64,000 nt of DNA from Candidatus Blochmanniella camponoti (GCF_023585825.1 NZ_CP097751.1:682001-746000); one strand, 5' to 3'; shown: positions 54,543 through 64,000, numbered from the stretch's first letter. Notes: a model not told the origin generated them from the letters alone. A program made the numbers and translations.

Positions 54543-54992
54543 TTCAATTGTATGCATAATATATGCCCATAGAATTAAATAATGAAAATCAAATAATAAT
54601 GTAATTACATTAAATATTATTTTTATAATATATGTGAGTTTTGACTGTAAAAAAATATATATACTACATATAGTATATATTACTAATAGTAATTTACATG
54701 TTTGAAATCAAGCATAGACATATGATTATATAATCATGTTTTCATCTCATTTCTCATATTTCAGGAAATATTAAGTTCCATGGTATTGCTTACATTTGTA
54801 TTGTTAATTATTATTAAATACTACATTTAGGATAATTTTTTTAATTAGTGAATTTTTTGTTAATTAAAAAACAAATTTTTATTTTTTATTTCATGATGTA
54901 TATTTATTAACATCAGTAACTGATGTTAATAAATATAATCCATATTAGGAGACGTTTATATTAATTAGAAATTCTTATTACAGGAGGATAAG
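54543..54992. other. tldD-pmbA spacer, palindrome-rich
   Basis: This 450-bp gap has no gene. It contains a 10-bp inverted repeat (54657-54666 and 54671-54680), a 16-bp palindrome near 54722-54737 and a 19-bp perfect palindrome (54899-54937). A full AGGAGG ribosome-binding site precedes pmbA. Confidence 0.5.
54899..54937. repeat. 19-bp perfect palindrome upstream of pmbA
   Basis: Arms 54899-54917 and 54919-54937 are exact reverse complements with a single central base, centred 75 bp before the pmbA ATG. The one-base centre suits a dimeric protein site more than a terminator. Confidence 0.8.
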
Positions 54993-56333
54993 ATGAATGA
55001 CATAGATGACGTGATACAACAACGGAATTTTTTAGAAAATATAGTAAATCAAACATTAAATTTAGCACATGCATATTCAAATGAAGTGGAAGTTTCAGTA
55101 GTTAAAACCACAGGAATTACAGTCAGTACTCGTTACGGAAAACTTGAGAATGTAGAATTTAATAATCGCGGTATCTTAGATATAACTATATTTCGTCAAC
55201 AACGAAAAGGTAATGCTCTTTCGAATGATTTAAATAAGAAAACAATAAATCGTACTGTGGAAGCTGCAGCAGATATAGCATCTTATACCTCTCCAGACCC
55301 ATATTCTGGAATTGCCGATAAAGAACTATTAGCATTTAATTCTATGAATCTTGATCTATTTCATCCAATTAGTTTAGATACTAAATTAGGAGTGACCCTA
55401 GCATCTATAGCAGAAGAAACAGCATTAAAATATGATAAACGTATAATTTATACTGAAGGAGGTAGATTTAGCAGTTATTTTACCACTAAAGTTTTTGGGA
55501 ATAGTCATGGTATGTTACAAAGTTACACTAGTAGTCAACATTCTTTATGTTGCGGTGTGATTGCTGCAAGCAATGATATTATGGAACAAAATTATGCATA
55601 TACGTTAAGTCGTGCATTTGATGATTTACGTTCACCAGAATGGGTTGGACAAGAATGTGCTCAACGCGCTCTAAGTCATTTAAATCCTAAAAAATTAAAA
55701 ACAATGGAATCTCCGGTATTATTCTCTGCAGAAGTAGCTACAAGTTTATTCCACCATTTAGCAAGTGCTATTCATGGGGATAATGTATTTCGTAAATCTA
55801 CTTTTTTATTAAATGATCTGAAGAAAAAAATTTTTCCTTCTTGGATATCAATTAAAGAACGCCCGCACGTATTAAAAGGATTGGGCTCAGCTCCATTTGA
55901 TAGAGAAGGGGTACAAACTTTAAATCGTACTATTGTAGAAGATGGCATATTAAATAGTTGGATTTTAAACAGTTATTCTGCACGTAAAATGGGACTCAAA
56001 AACACTGGACATGCTGATGGCATCTATAATTGGTATATTAGTTATCAAAATTTAAGTTTTATGGAATTAATTAAAAATATGCGACGCGGTCTTGTTGTTA
56101 CTAATATAATGGGGCAAGGAATTAATATTACTACCGGAGATTATTCACGTGGAGTAGCTGGTTTTTGGGTAGAAAACGGCGATATTCAATATCCAGTAAA
56201 TGAAATTGCTATTGCTGGTAATCTAAAAGATATGTTTTATAATATTGATGCTATTGGACACGATATTGAAACACGTAATCATATTCATTGTGGATCCGTT
56301 TTAATATCTTCTATGAAAATAGCAGGTATTTAA
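54993..56333 (+). CDS. pmbA: Metalloprotease subunit PmbA (TldE)
   Basis: PmbA/TldE is the non-metal-binding partner of TldD. It is 446 aa (E. coli 450). Family segments are [46 protein letters not shown] and [19 protein letters not shown]. In E. coli pmbA is far from tldD; here they are neighbours. The best ribosome-binding site of the window (AGGAGG) precedes the ATG. Confidence 0.95.
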   Translation: MNDIDDVIQQRNFLENIVNQTLNLAHAYSNEVEVSVVKTTGITVSTRYGKLENVEFNNRGILDITIFRQQRKGNALSNDLNKKTINRTVEAAADIASYTSPDPYSGIADKELLAFNSMNLDLFHPISLDTKLGVTLASIAEETALKYDKRIIYTEGGRFSSYFTTKVFGNSHGMLQSYTSSQHSLCCGVIAASNDIMEQNYAYTLSRAFDDLRSPEWVGQECAQRALSHLNPKKLKTMESPVLFSAEVATSLFHHLASAIHGDNVFRKSTFLLNDLKKKIFPSWISIKERPHVLKGLGSAPFDREGVQTLNRTIVEDGILNSWILNSYSARKMGLKNTGHADGIYNWYISYQNLSFMELIKNMRRGLVVTNIMGQGINITTGDYSRGVAGFWVENGDIQYPVNEIAIAGNLKDMFYNIDAIGHDIETRNHIHCGSVLISSMKIAGI

Positions 56334-57609
56334 AATAAAAATTACATATATTTTTTACTGAAAAGATCTTTTTAAAACCGTAAAATATCTGTTATATACA
56401 GATATATATAATGAATAAAATTATTGCATCGATTTAACAATTTTTATGGTTTTACAACGTTAAAGAATAACTCTTTAAAATTTTATTATATTTTTAATAT
56501 CATTTTAAATGAAATGAATATTTATATTTATAAAATACATAATTGATCATTATATAAATATCATCGAGTTAATCAATTATAACTTCTCTAATTTATGTCA
56601 ATCTAGCATATGTCTAATTTTAATTAAAGTTTTAATAAATAATAAATAAAAAGCATGAAAATCGAAAATTCTCAAATAAGTGAATTTATATCTAAGTAAC
56701 AATAATATCTAAACATTATCTGAAAATAAATTATGTTATTAATAACATAATTTCCATTTAAATAGTCATAAATAAAAAATAATATCCAAAAACTTTAATT
56801 TTTAAAAATAATTATTATCTAATTATTTAGATTATATAATTAAAGTTTTAATAAAACAGTAGTTTCTCTTGAGCAATTATAAACATAATAAAAATACATT
56901 AAAACATTATAGAAGATAAAAATACTCTCGATCTATACAAACGTTAATTGATTGAAATAATGTATAATTATATATATTACGTAATCAACAATTTGCACAT
57001 CTAAAACTATTAATAACAAGAATTATTTATCAATATAGTCTGTTACCATCATGAAAAATAGTTTTACAAAAATAAATTTTTTACTAAATTTTGATATATC
57101 ATCATATTTACACACAAACTTAAACATTGTTGCATTTCTATTATGAAATTAAATTCAAAACCTTGTAATTATAATTACTGATGACAGATAAAAATTATCT
57201 GTTAATAATAATGATATCTAATTATATCATTATTGTGCATTCACTTATTAGACACAAACTTATTATTCAAAAAATAGTTAATTACTTGGCATCTAAAAAA
57301 TATGATTTAATGTCTTATCAAGTTAACATGATTAACGTTACATATATGTAAAACTACGTATATAAGAAATACTGATTACACTAATATATTGTCAATAAAA
57401 TTGACAATATATCTGAAAAATTGAAATAGTTAATAGCTTTATTGCAACATACTTATATATATTTTAATGAAAATTAAATATTAAAAATATTAAGCGTGTT
57501 TTAATGAATAAAAATAATTTTTTACGTAATTAAAATCTAATAAATATTAAATGATAAAATAAATTCGGTATAAATAATTTTTTATTTTTTATTTTCATAA
57601 TGCTCGATG
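56334..57609. other. Longest gene-free region, pmbA-lon
   Basis: Almost 1.3 kb of very AT-rich DNA with no ORF of coding character and no tRNA that I can fold. E. coli has tig, clpP and clpX upstream of lon; none is recognisable. It holds several short inverted repeats, including 11-bp arms at 57207-57217/57224-57234 and 13-bp arms at 57384-57396/57400-57412. Confidence 0.5.
57384..57412. repeat. 13-bp perfect inverted repeat upstream of lon
   Basis: Arms 57384-57396 and 57400-57412 (core ATTGTCAAT) pair perfectly around AAA, about 200 bp before the lon heat-shock promoter. Function unknown. Confidence 0.6.
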
Positions 57610-57636
57610 TTGAATATGATTAATTTGTCCCCATAT
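57610..57636 (+). promoter_or_regulatory. Heat-shock (sigma-32) promoter of lon
   Basis: TTGAAT (57610-57615), a 13-bp spacer and CCCCATAT (57629-57636) match the sigma-32 consensus and, from memory, the E. coli lon promoter, which has the same TTGAAT, 13-bp spacer and CCCCATAT. It lies 86 bp before the lon ATG. The run CCCC is conspicuous in such AT-rich DNA, which argues for selection. Confidence 0.8.
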
Positions 57637-57722
57637 TTTTAGGTATTTGATTATTAAAGTGGTGCAGCCGAATATTAAAGATGTTATAATATCAACAAGT
57701 TATAACCAAGAGAGATCGCTCT

Positions 57723-60086
57723 ATGAATACTGATCAAACTGAGCGCATAGAAATACCTGTGTTACCTTTGCGTGATGTAGTGGTGTATCCACATATGGTG
57801 ATTCCGTTATTCGTTGGTCGGGACAAATCAATTAGATGTCTCGAATCTGCCATGAATAGCGACAAAAAGGTTATGTTAGTAGCTCAAAAAGAAGCATCAA
57901 CCGATGAACCCAGTATTAATGACCTTTTTTCAGTTGGAACAGTATCTATAATATTACAGATGCTCAAATTACCAGATGGTACGGTCAAAGTATTAGTAGA
58001 AGGACTAGAGCGTGCCCGTATTATCGAGTTAACTGATACTGGAAATCACTTTAAAGCTCAAGCAAGTGCTTTCCATCCTAACGAACTAAACGAACGTGAA
58101 CAAGAAGTTCTAATGCGCACTGTTATTAATCAATTTGAAGGATTTCTTAAACTTAATAAAAAAATACCCTCTGAAGTTTTAACATCCTTGAATAATATTG
58201 ACAATGCAGATCGTCTTGCTGATACCATCGCCGCTCATATGCCACTCAAATTAGATGATAAACAATCCATTTTAGAAATGTCAGATGTTACGGAAAGACT
58301 AGAATATTTAATAGCGATGATGGAATCAGAAATTGAATTATTACAAGTTGAAAAACGTATTCGCAATCGTGTAAAAAAACAAATGGAAAAGAGCCAACGT
58401 GAATATTACTTAAATGAACAAATGAAAGCTATACAAAAAGAACTGGGAGAACTGGATGCTGTTGTTGACGAAAATGAATCTCTTAGACGCAAAATAGAAG
58501 CAGCTAAAATGCCTAAAGAGGCACGAAACAAAGTAGAATCAGAGTGGCAAAAATTGAAAATGATGTCCCCTATGTCTGCTGAAGCTGCTGTAGTTCGTGG
58601 ATATATTGATTGGATATTATCAGTACCTTGGCATGCAAGAAGTAAAATGAAAAAAGATCTGCTTAAAGCTCAAGAAAGCCTGGACAAAGATCACTACGGA
58701 TTAGAGCGTGTTAAAGATCGAATTTTAGAATATTTAGCAGTACAAAACAGAATAAATAAAATTAAAGGACCTATTTTATGTTTAGTAGGACCACCGGGAG
58801 TAGGTAAAACATCACTTGGGCGATCTATTGCTAAGGCTACTGGACGTAAGTATATACGTATGGCTTTAGGTGGTATGCGTGATGAAGCCGAAATTAGAGG
58901 CCACCGTCGTACCTACATTGGATCTATGCCTGGGAAACTTATACAAAAGATGTCTAAAGTTGGAGTAAGGAATCCGTTATTCCTGTTAGATGAAATAGAT
59001 AAGATGTCCTTAGATATGCGTGGAGATCCAGCTGCTGCTTTGCTAGAAGTATTGGATCCAGAGCAAAATACTGCTTTTAATGATCATTATTTAGAAATAG
59101 ATTATGATTTATCTGATGTTATGTTTGTTGCTACTTCTAACTCAATGGATATTCCCAGTCCTTTGTTAGATCGAATGGAAGTAATACGTTTATCTGGTTA
59201 TACCGAAGATGAAAAGTTAAATATAGCACGACAGCATTTATTCAATAAGCAAATAGAGCGTAATGCTTTAAAGCTAGAAGAATTAACAATTCAAGACGAT
59301 GCTTTAGTAGATATTATTAGACATTATACACGCGAAGCTGGAGTACGTAATTTAGAACGCGAAATTTCTAAATTATGTCGTAAAACAGTAAAAATGCTTT
59401 TAATGAATAAAAAAATAAGACACATAACCATTGATAAAAATAATTTAAAAGATTTTCTTGGTGTGCAACGCTATAATTGTACTCATGCAGATCAAGAAAA
59501 TCGTGTAGGGCAAGTTACTGGATTAGCTTGGACTGAAGTAGGAGGAGATCTTTTAACTATTGAAACTGCTTGTGTTCCTGGAAAAGGGAAATTGACATAT
59601 ACTGGATCTTTAGGTGAAGTTATGCAAGAATCTATTCAAGCTGCATTAACTGTGGTAAGAGCGCGTGCAGATAAATTAGGTATTAATACGGATTTTTATG
59701 AAAAAAAAGACATTCATGTACATGTACCAGAAGGAGCTACTCCAAAAGATGGACCCAGCGCTGGAATTGCTATGTGTACTGCTTTAGTTTCTTGTTTAAC
59801 AGGAAATTCTGTTAAAGCTAGTGTAGCAATGACAGGAGAAATAACTTTAAGGGGGCAAATATTACCTATTGGTGGATTGAAAGAAAAATTGTTAGCTGCG
59901 CATCGAGGAGGCATCAAAACAGTATTAATACCGTATGAAAACAAACGCGATCTAGAAGATATGCCGGCTATTGTAGTGAATAATTTGGACATTCATCCAG
60001 TCAAACAAATAGACGAAGTGTTAATATTAGCACTACAAAATATCCCTTTTAATTCTGAAATAACACCTAAAGCATCATTAGTATGA
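57723..60086 (+). CDS. lon: ATP-dependent protease La (Lon)
   Basis: Lon degrades misfolded and regulatory proteins. It is 787 aa (E. coli 784). The N-terminal substrate domain (PVLPLRDVVVYPHMVIPLFV) is followed by a coiled coil, the AAA+ module (Walker A GPPGVGKTSLG, Walker B LFLLDEIDKM) and the protease domain, with catalytic Ser in KDGPSAGIAM and Lys in GGLKEKLLAAHRGG. AGAGAG precedes the ATG as in E. coli. A heat-shock promoter is visible upstream. Confidence 0.97.
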   Translation: MNTDQTERIEIPVLPLRDVVVYPHMVIPLFVGRDKSIRCLESAMNSDKKVMLVAQKEASTDEPSINDLFSVGTVSIILQMLKLPDGTVKVLVEGLERARIIELTDTGNHFKAQASAFHPNELNEREQEVLMRTVINQFEGFLKLNKKIPSEVLTSLNNIDNADRLADTIAAHMPLKLDDKQSILEMSDVTERLEYLIAMMESEIELLQVEKRIRNRVKKQMEKSQREYYLNEQMKAIQKELGELDAVVDENESLRRKIEAAKMPKEARNKVESEWQKLKMMSPMSAEAAVVRGYIDWILSVPWHARSKMKKDLLKAQESLDKDHYGLERVKDRILEYLAVQNRINKIKGPILCLVGPPGVGKTSLGRSIAKATGRKYIRMALGGMRDEAEIRGHRRTYIGSMPGKLIQKMSKVGVRNPLFLLDEIDKMSLDMRGDPAAALLEVLDPEQNTAFNDHYLEIDYDLSDVMFVATSNSMDIPSPLLDRMEVIRLSGYTEDEKLNIARQHLFNKQIERNALKLEELTIQDDALVDIIRHYTREAGVRNLEREISKLCRKTVKMLLMNKKIRHITIDKNNLKDFLGVQRYNCTHADQENRVGQVTGLAWTEVGGDLLTIETACVPGKGKLTYTGSLGEVMQESIQAALTVVRARADKLGINTDFYEKKDIHVHVPEGATPKDGPSAGIAMCTALVSCLTGNSVKASVAMTGEITLRGQILPIGGLKEKLLAAHRGGIKTVLIPYENKRDLEDMPAIVVNNLDIHPVKQIDEVLILALQNIPFNSEITPKASLV

Positions 60087-60627
60087 CATATCGTGTAATT
60101 TGTAGAAACATAGAGATACAATAAAACTAAGATATATCATTTATTGTATTAAAATAATCACATATGAAATATATATATAAGAACTATAGTTATGATGTTC
60201 TAATTAAATAGAGTAATTTTTTTATACCATGGTTAGTGTGTTTTAATTATTTAAAAAATTTTCTATATACTATAGACCTAATGACTATGATATTTCCATT
60301 AAATTATACACTAAACACTACTAAGCACGCTGCATTTATCTTTATTCGGTGATAAGAACAATGGTAATCAAACTATTTGAGATAATTTTTTGAACATCAA
60401 TATTAACTATTAGCATTAAATGGTAATTAATAAAAAATTTATGAAAATCATTAAAAATTAAAATACAAAAATCCTGGCATCTATAGTCGCACAACTTCTA
60501 AAATCACATTATAAATGTTTTAATCAACTAATTTCAAAATTAAAAAATATTTTTTAAACCACATGATTACAAACACAAAATGTATTTTTGTGTAAATCTT
60601 TTTTATACTCAAATATTTAATTATTAC
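60087..60627. other. Gene-free spacer, lon-ffs
   Basis: Over 500 bp with no supported gene, where E. coli carries hupB, ppiD and a long series up to ffs. Only AT-rich sequence is visible before the ffs promoter. Confidence 0.5.
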
Positions 60628-60656
60628 TTGAAAAATTTAAGATAATCACAGATAAT
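60628..60656 (+). promoter_or_regulatory. Sigma-70 promoter of ffs
   Basis: TTGAAA (60628-60633), a 17-bp spacer and GATAAT (60651-60656) form a near-consensus promoter (5/6 at each box). Transcription would begin about 7-8 nt after the -10, right at the predicted 5' G of the 4.5S RNA (60664). Confidence 0.75.
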
Positions 60657-60663
60657 CCCTAAA

Positions 60664-60767
60664 GGGATGTTATCAAATTATCCATAATAATTTTTAAAAA
60701 ATCGGTCAGGTCTGGAAAGAAGCAGCCGTAATAAAGAACTACGATGGGTATTTTGTTTAGCATCCTC
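60664..60767 (+). ncRNA. ffs: Signal recognition particle 4.5S RNA
   Basis: This is the RNA of the bacterial SRP, binding Ffh to target membrane proteins. The universally conserved SRP core is present: GGTCAGGTCTGGAAAGAAGC followed by AGCC (about 60705-60726), against E. coli GGUCAGGUCCGGAAGGAAGC. The ends pair (GGATG near 60665 with CATCC 60761-60765), and TATCCAT pairs with ATGGGTA, giving the expected long hairpin of about 104 nt (E. coli 114). Position between lon and apt-dnaX follows E. coli order. The exact ends are inferred. Confidence 0.88.
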
Positions 60768-60838
60768 AATAAAGTAGAGGTGGCATTTTAATTTTTACGA
60801 GGCTTTCATATTGATAAAAAAATAAAATGTAACTGTAT

Positions 60839-60867
60839 ATTTTCTCTGTCCCTCTGACAGAGAAAAT
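60839..60867 (+). terminator. Terminator hairpin downstream of ffs
   Basis: A 12-bp perfect stem (60839-60850 and 60856-60867, loop CCTCT) with the comparatively GC-rich core TCTCTGTC is followed by a T-rich tract with T6 at about 60875-60880. It lies 70 nt past the mature 4.5S end and is the best intrinsic-terminator candidate in the window. Confidence 0.6.
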
Positions 60868-61663
60868 GCGTTTATTTTTTAAAAAATAATATAGGAATAT
60901 TTATCAGCGTCTTTATTTGATCTACCGAATAGATATTTGGTCATATAAAATATCACGAAATGAAATAGAAATGTTCAAGATATCGTTATTACAAGTATCG
61001 TGTTTATTTTTTAAAAACATATTTATCATTATACTTTTATATCTTCTCAAACATATTAAGTTTCAATTTTTTATGCTTTTACTAAAAACCATAATTTTTA
61101 ATCTTTAGAACGTACGATACTGCGAATACAAATAAACAATCAACCAAAAAGTATCTAAATTAATTCGATACTAATATCACTAAAAAACATATCTTTTACA
61201 AATAATTAAATATATTTAAACAAAAAATTTACAAATTGCTAATAATATTTAAAAATTTATTTAGATTTAATAATTTTTTATCCTAAAATACATTATATAT
61301 TGACTATATAACCATTTTACATATTATTATTTAAAAAATAAGATGTACTCATTTATCATTAATAACCAAATAATTGAATACATATTTCAATTATATATAT
61401 TTATACTATATACTGTATTTAAAATATTCTTGTAAAAAATGTTCATTTATTTAAAATAAATACTTGAAATTTTTATTAAAAATATATATAAGGCACATGT
61501 ATCATATTTAAATTATTTTTATTGAAAAACGATATTATAAATTATACAAATATATAATATTGTTTTACGAATAAAGTAATTTACTAAAATTTAGTGGCAA
61601 AAGAAAATTTATATATAAATGTATACAAATACAGATAAATATTGTTTCTATTTTGGAAAAAAT
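60868..61663. other. Gene-free spacer, ffs-apt
   Basis: About 800 bp of very AT-rich DNA. A 63-codon ORF at 60917-61108 is all Ile/Leu/Phe/Lys and matches nothing I know; I treat it as chance. E. coli genes between ffs and apt are absent. The apt promoter should be near the end. Confidence 0.5.
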
Positions 61664-62218
61664 ATGACAAATGTTACGGATCAACAATTAGAATTGATCA
61701 AAAAAAGTATCCAATTTGTACCTAATTATCCAAAAAAAGGCATTTTATTTCGAGACATCACTGAATTATTAAAAAATCCTCAAGCATATTCGGCAAGCAT
61801 TACTCTTTTGGCCTATCATTATAGAAATCATAAACTAACTAAAGTAGTAGGTATAGAAGCTAGAGGATTCTTATTCAGTGCTCCATTAGCATTAATACTG
61901 AAATTAGGTTTTATTCCAGCCCGTAAATCAGGAAGATTACCCCGTGATACTATTAGAGAGCCATATATTTTAGAATATGATAACGGATTCTTAGAAATAC
62001 ACACCGATGCTATTACTCCAGGTGACCAAGTTTTAATTATAGATGATTTATTAGCAACGGGCGGAACAATCGCAGCAGCAGTAAAATTAATCAGACGGTT
62101 AGGAGGAGAAGTAAATCATGCTGGATTTATAATAGATTTAGAAAGCTTAGGTGGAAAATCATTATTAAAGAAAATAGGAATAAATTCCACTAGTTTAGTG
62201 ACGTTCTCTAATCATTAA
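61664..62218 (+). CDS. apt: Adenine phosphoribosyltransferase
   Basis: Apt salvages adenine to AMP using PRPP. The frame extends to an ATG at 61619, but the ATG at 61664, with GGA at normal distance upstream, gives [16 protein letters not shown] and 184 aa, matching E. coli (183). [18 protein letters not shown] and the PRPP loop [14 protein letters not shown] are intact. dnaX follows 71 bp later, as in E. coli. Confidence 0.95.
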   Translation: MTNVTDQQLELIKKSIQFVPNYPKKGILFRDITELLKNPQAYSASITLLAYHYRNHKLTKVVGIEARGFLFSAPLALILKLGFIPARKSGRLPRDTIREPYILEYDNGFLEIHTDAITPGDQVLIIDDLLATGGTIAAAVKLIRRLGGEVNHAGFIIDLESLGGKSLLKKIGINSTSLVTFSNH

Positions 62219-62289
62219 AATATCCCATCACTAAACCAATAAGTTTTAGTTCTTATATTTATAATAATTACTATACGAGCTGTATCCTT

Positions 62290-64000
62290 ATGAGTTATCA
62301 AGTACTCGCCCGTAAGTGGCGTCCAAAAAAATTTTCTGATATTGTAGGGCAAGAACACATCATTCAAGCAATAACACATACTTTTTCATTAAATAAAATT
62401 CACCACGCTTATATATTGTCCGGTACAAGAGGAGTAGGAAAAACTACTATTGCTCGATTATTCGCAAAAGGATTAAACTGTGAACAAGGTACAACATATA
62501 CCATGTGTGGTCAATGTAATAATTGCAAAGATATTGAATTAGGTTGTTTTATTGATCTAATTGAAATAGACGCAGCATCACGCACTAAAGTAGAAGATAC
62601 TAGGGAATTTCTAGATAATGTACAATACATGCCATCTCGAGGTCGCTTTAAAGTATATCTCATAGATGAAGTACATATGTTATCACGTCATAGTTTCAAT
62701 GCCTTATTAAAGACATTAGAAGAACCACCTACACATGTTAAATTTATTTTGATTACTACTGAATACCAAAAATTACCGGAGACTATCTTATCCCGATGTT
62801 TACAGTTTCACTTGAAACCTCTAAATATTTCTCAAATTATAACTCAACTAACGTATATTTTTCATAAAGAAAGCATAAACATAGAAACTTCTGCTTTAGA
62901 ATCATTAGCATATGCATCAAAAGGAAGTATGCGTGATGCGCTTAGTTTGGCAGAACAAGCTATTGTCTTGGGAAATAATGAGATAACTAATAGTGTTATT
63001 AATAATATGTTTGGTATATCGAATATCGAACATCCATTATGTTTAATTGAGAGCTTAATTGATGAAGATATACATAATATTATGCACCAAATTGAAAATT
63101 TGACTGTTTTGGGAATCCATTGGGATTATGTTTTTAATGAAATTCTTACTATCTTACAGAAAATAGCTATAGGTCAATTTCTATCAAATTCTGTACAAAA
63201 AGAGGATAAGAATATAACACAACATATCAATCAACGTATACGTAAATTAAGTAATCGTATTACGCCAGAAAATGTACAATTATATTATCAAATATTTCTA
63301 TTAGGTCGTCGCGAATTACCGTATGCTCCTAGTCATCGCATGGGAATAGAAATGACCATGTTACGAGCATTAGCTTTTCGTCCTGATGTAGACATAGCAA
63401 ACAAAAAACATGATAATGATAATGATAATGATAATATACTTGCAAAATCTGTATGCTCAGATAATAATTCTGAAATGAATACTAATGATACACAATATAT
63501 TGCTACTGATCTTTTTCAAAAAAAAAACCATAATCAAGGTAGTAAGAATGTACTAAATATAGAAAAATCAAAAAAAACAAATAATATATTACTCTTAAAT
63601 TTCAAAAAATCCGAATTACATTTGGATAATACTAAACCAAACATTTCAAGATCTGTCTCTAATAGAAATATCGCAAATATTACTTCTACAATATTAGAAG
63701 CTCGATCAAAGCTATTACAATATAAAGAACGTAACAAGTTAAATGTAATAGAAAAAAGATCAAATTTAACTTCAGAATCTCAAAAAAAAATAAAAGATAT
63801 ATTAGAACGATTTACCAGTATTAATACAATAATTTTAAAAAATAGTTCTGATCGTTTCGATAAAATTAATAAAGATTTATCAGGATATTTAGAATTTAGT
63901 AATAACAGTAATGATAAGGAAAATCCGCATAAAAACCATCAAAATATGCCCGATTTCATAAAAGAAATACTTCAACAAGCAATAAATAATGATTTATGGA
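62290..64000 (+). CDS. dnaX: DNA polymerase III tau/gamma subunit, 3' end off window
   Basis: DnaX is the clamp-loader ATPase (gamma) and replisome organiser (tau). The ATG at 62290 opens MSYQVLARKWRPKKFSDIVG; about 570 codons are visible with no in-frame stop. Walker A is GTRGVGKTT, the zinc module C-x8-C-x2-C-x2-C lies in NCEQGTTYTMCGQCNNC, Walker B is LIDEVHML and the sensor SRC motif is ILSRCLQFHL. Beyond residue 375 the sequence is low-complexity and Asn/Lys-rich. An A10 run (63518-63527) near codon 410 may produce the short gamma form. The C-terminal alpha-binding domain is not fully in the window. Confidence 0.95.
   Translation, partial: MSYQVLARKWRPKKFSDIVGQEHIIQAITHTFSLNKIHHAYILSGTRGVGKTTIARLFAKGLNCEQGTTYTMCGQCNNCKDIELGCFIDLIEIDAASRTKVEDTREFLDNVQYMPSRGRFKVYLIDEVHMLSRHSFNALLKTLEEPPTHVKFILITTEYQKLPETILSRCLQFHLKPLNISQIITQLTYIFHKESINIETSALESLAYASKGSMRDALSLAEQAIVLGNNEITNSVINNMFGISNIEHPLCLIESLIDEDIHNIMHQIENLTVLGIHWDYVFNEILTILQKIAIGQFLSNSVQKEDKNITQHINQRIRKLSNRITPENVQLYYQIFLLGRRELPYAPSHRMGIEMTMLRALAFRPDVDIANKKHDNDNDNDNILAKSVCSDNNSEMNTNDTQYIATDLFQKKNHNQGSKNVLNIEKSKKTNNILLLNFKKSELHLDNTKPNISRSVSNRNIANITSTILEARSKLLQYKERNKLNVIEKRSNLTSESQKKIKDILERFTSINTIILKNSSDRFDKINKDLSGYLEFSNNSNDKENPHKNHQNMPDFIKEILQQAINNDLW
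63412..63435 (+). repeat. (GATAAT)x4 microsatellite in dnaX
   Basis: Four perfect tandem copies of GATAAT encode (Asp-Asn)4 in the linker after DnaX domain III. The unit is a multiple of three, so copy-number change would keep the frame. Confidence 0.85.

Noticed and set aside
60917-61108. 63-codon plus-strand ORF after ffs
   Set aside because: Composition is that of random AT-rich DNA (Ile, Leu, Phe, Lys), with no ribosome-binding site and no family resemblance.
63412-63435. Short tandem repeats as a CRISPR array
   Set aside because: The units are 6 bp, contiguous and in frame within dnaX; there are no spacers and no cas genes.

Overview
The window looks like chromosome from a strongly reduced, AT-rich gammaproteobacterial endosymbiont of the Enterobacterales. 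The best guess is a 'Candidatus Blochmannia' (carpenter-ant symbiont). Nearly every protein aligns along its full length with an E. coli counterpart, and gene order follows E. coli blocks with the intervening genes deleted. Coding DNA is full of A/T runs, intergenic DNA is extremely AT-rich, and I see no phage, insertion sequence, CRISPR array, defence or transfer gene. Genus assignment is inference; species was not attempted.

Layout. 1-10.5 kb: ubiquinone hydroxylases ubiH-ubiI, then ygfZ (-), prfB with an in-frame stop and +1 frameshift, lysS, lysA, rppH and lgt. 10.9-20.2 kb: all three RecBCD subunits, with recC (+) facing recB-recD (-). 20.4-22.5 kb: dapD and map (-). 22.8-46.9 kb: a long block in E. 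coli order, rpsB-tsf-pyrH-frr-dxr-uppS-cdsA-rseP-bamA-skp-lpxD-fabZ-lpxA-lpxB-rnhB-dnaE-accA-tilS-proS(-)-gmhB. 47-49.3 kb: aroQ-accB-accC (-). 50-52.6 kb: mreBCD. 53-56.3 kb: tldD and pmbA. 57.7-64 kb: lon, the 4.5S RNA gene ffs, apt and the 5' part of dnaX, which runs off the window.

How the genes fit together. The set maintains a Gram-negative envelope: lipid A (lpxD, fabZ, lpxA, lpxB), heptose precursor (gmhB), outer-membrane assembly (bamA, skp), lipoproteins (lgt), undecaprenyl and phospholipid precursors (dxr, uppS, cdsA), malonyl-CoA (accA, accB, accC) and rod shape (mreBCD). It also keeps lysine and shikimate steps (dapD, lysA, aroQ) that suit a nutritional symbiont, plus core translation, replication and proteolysis.

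I did not find a new multi-gene system. The most interesting signals are recoding and decay signatures: the prfB frameshift with a UUU slip codon; an A10 tract in dnaX whose -1 frame stops almost at once, a probable gamma-subunit recoding site; a heat-shock promoter kept upstream of lon; a UbiI-like protein with ruined FAD motifs; RecC substitutions at Chi-reading positions; an RNase HII without its GRG arginine; an EF-Ts without its C-terminal module; and several long perfect palindromes, two of them inside recB.
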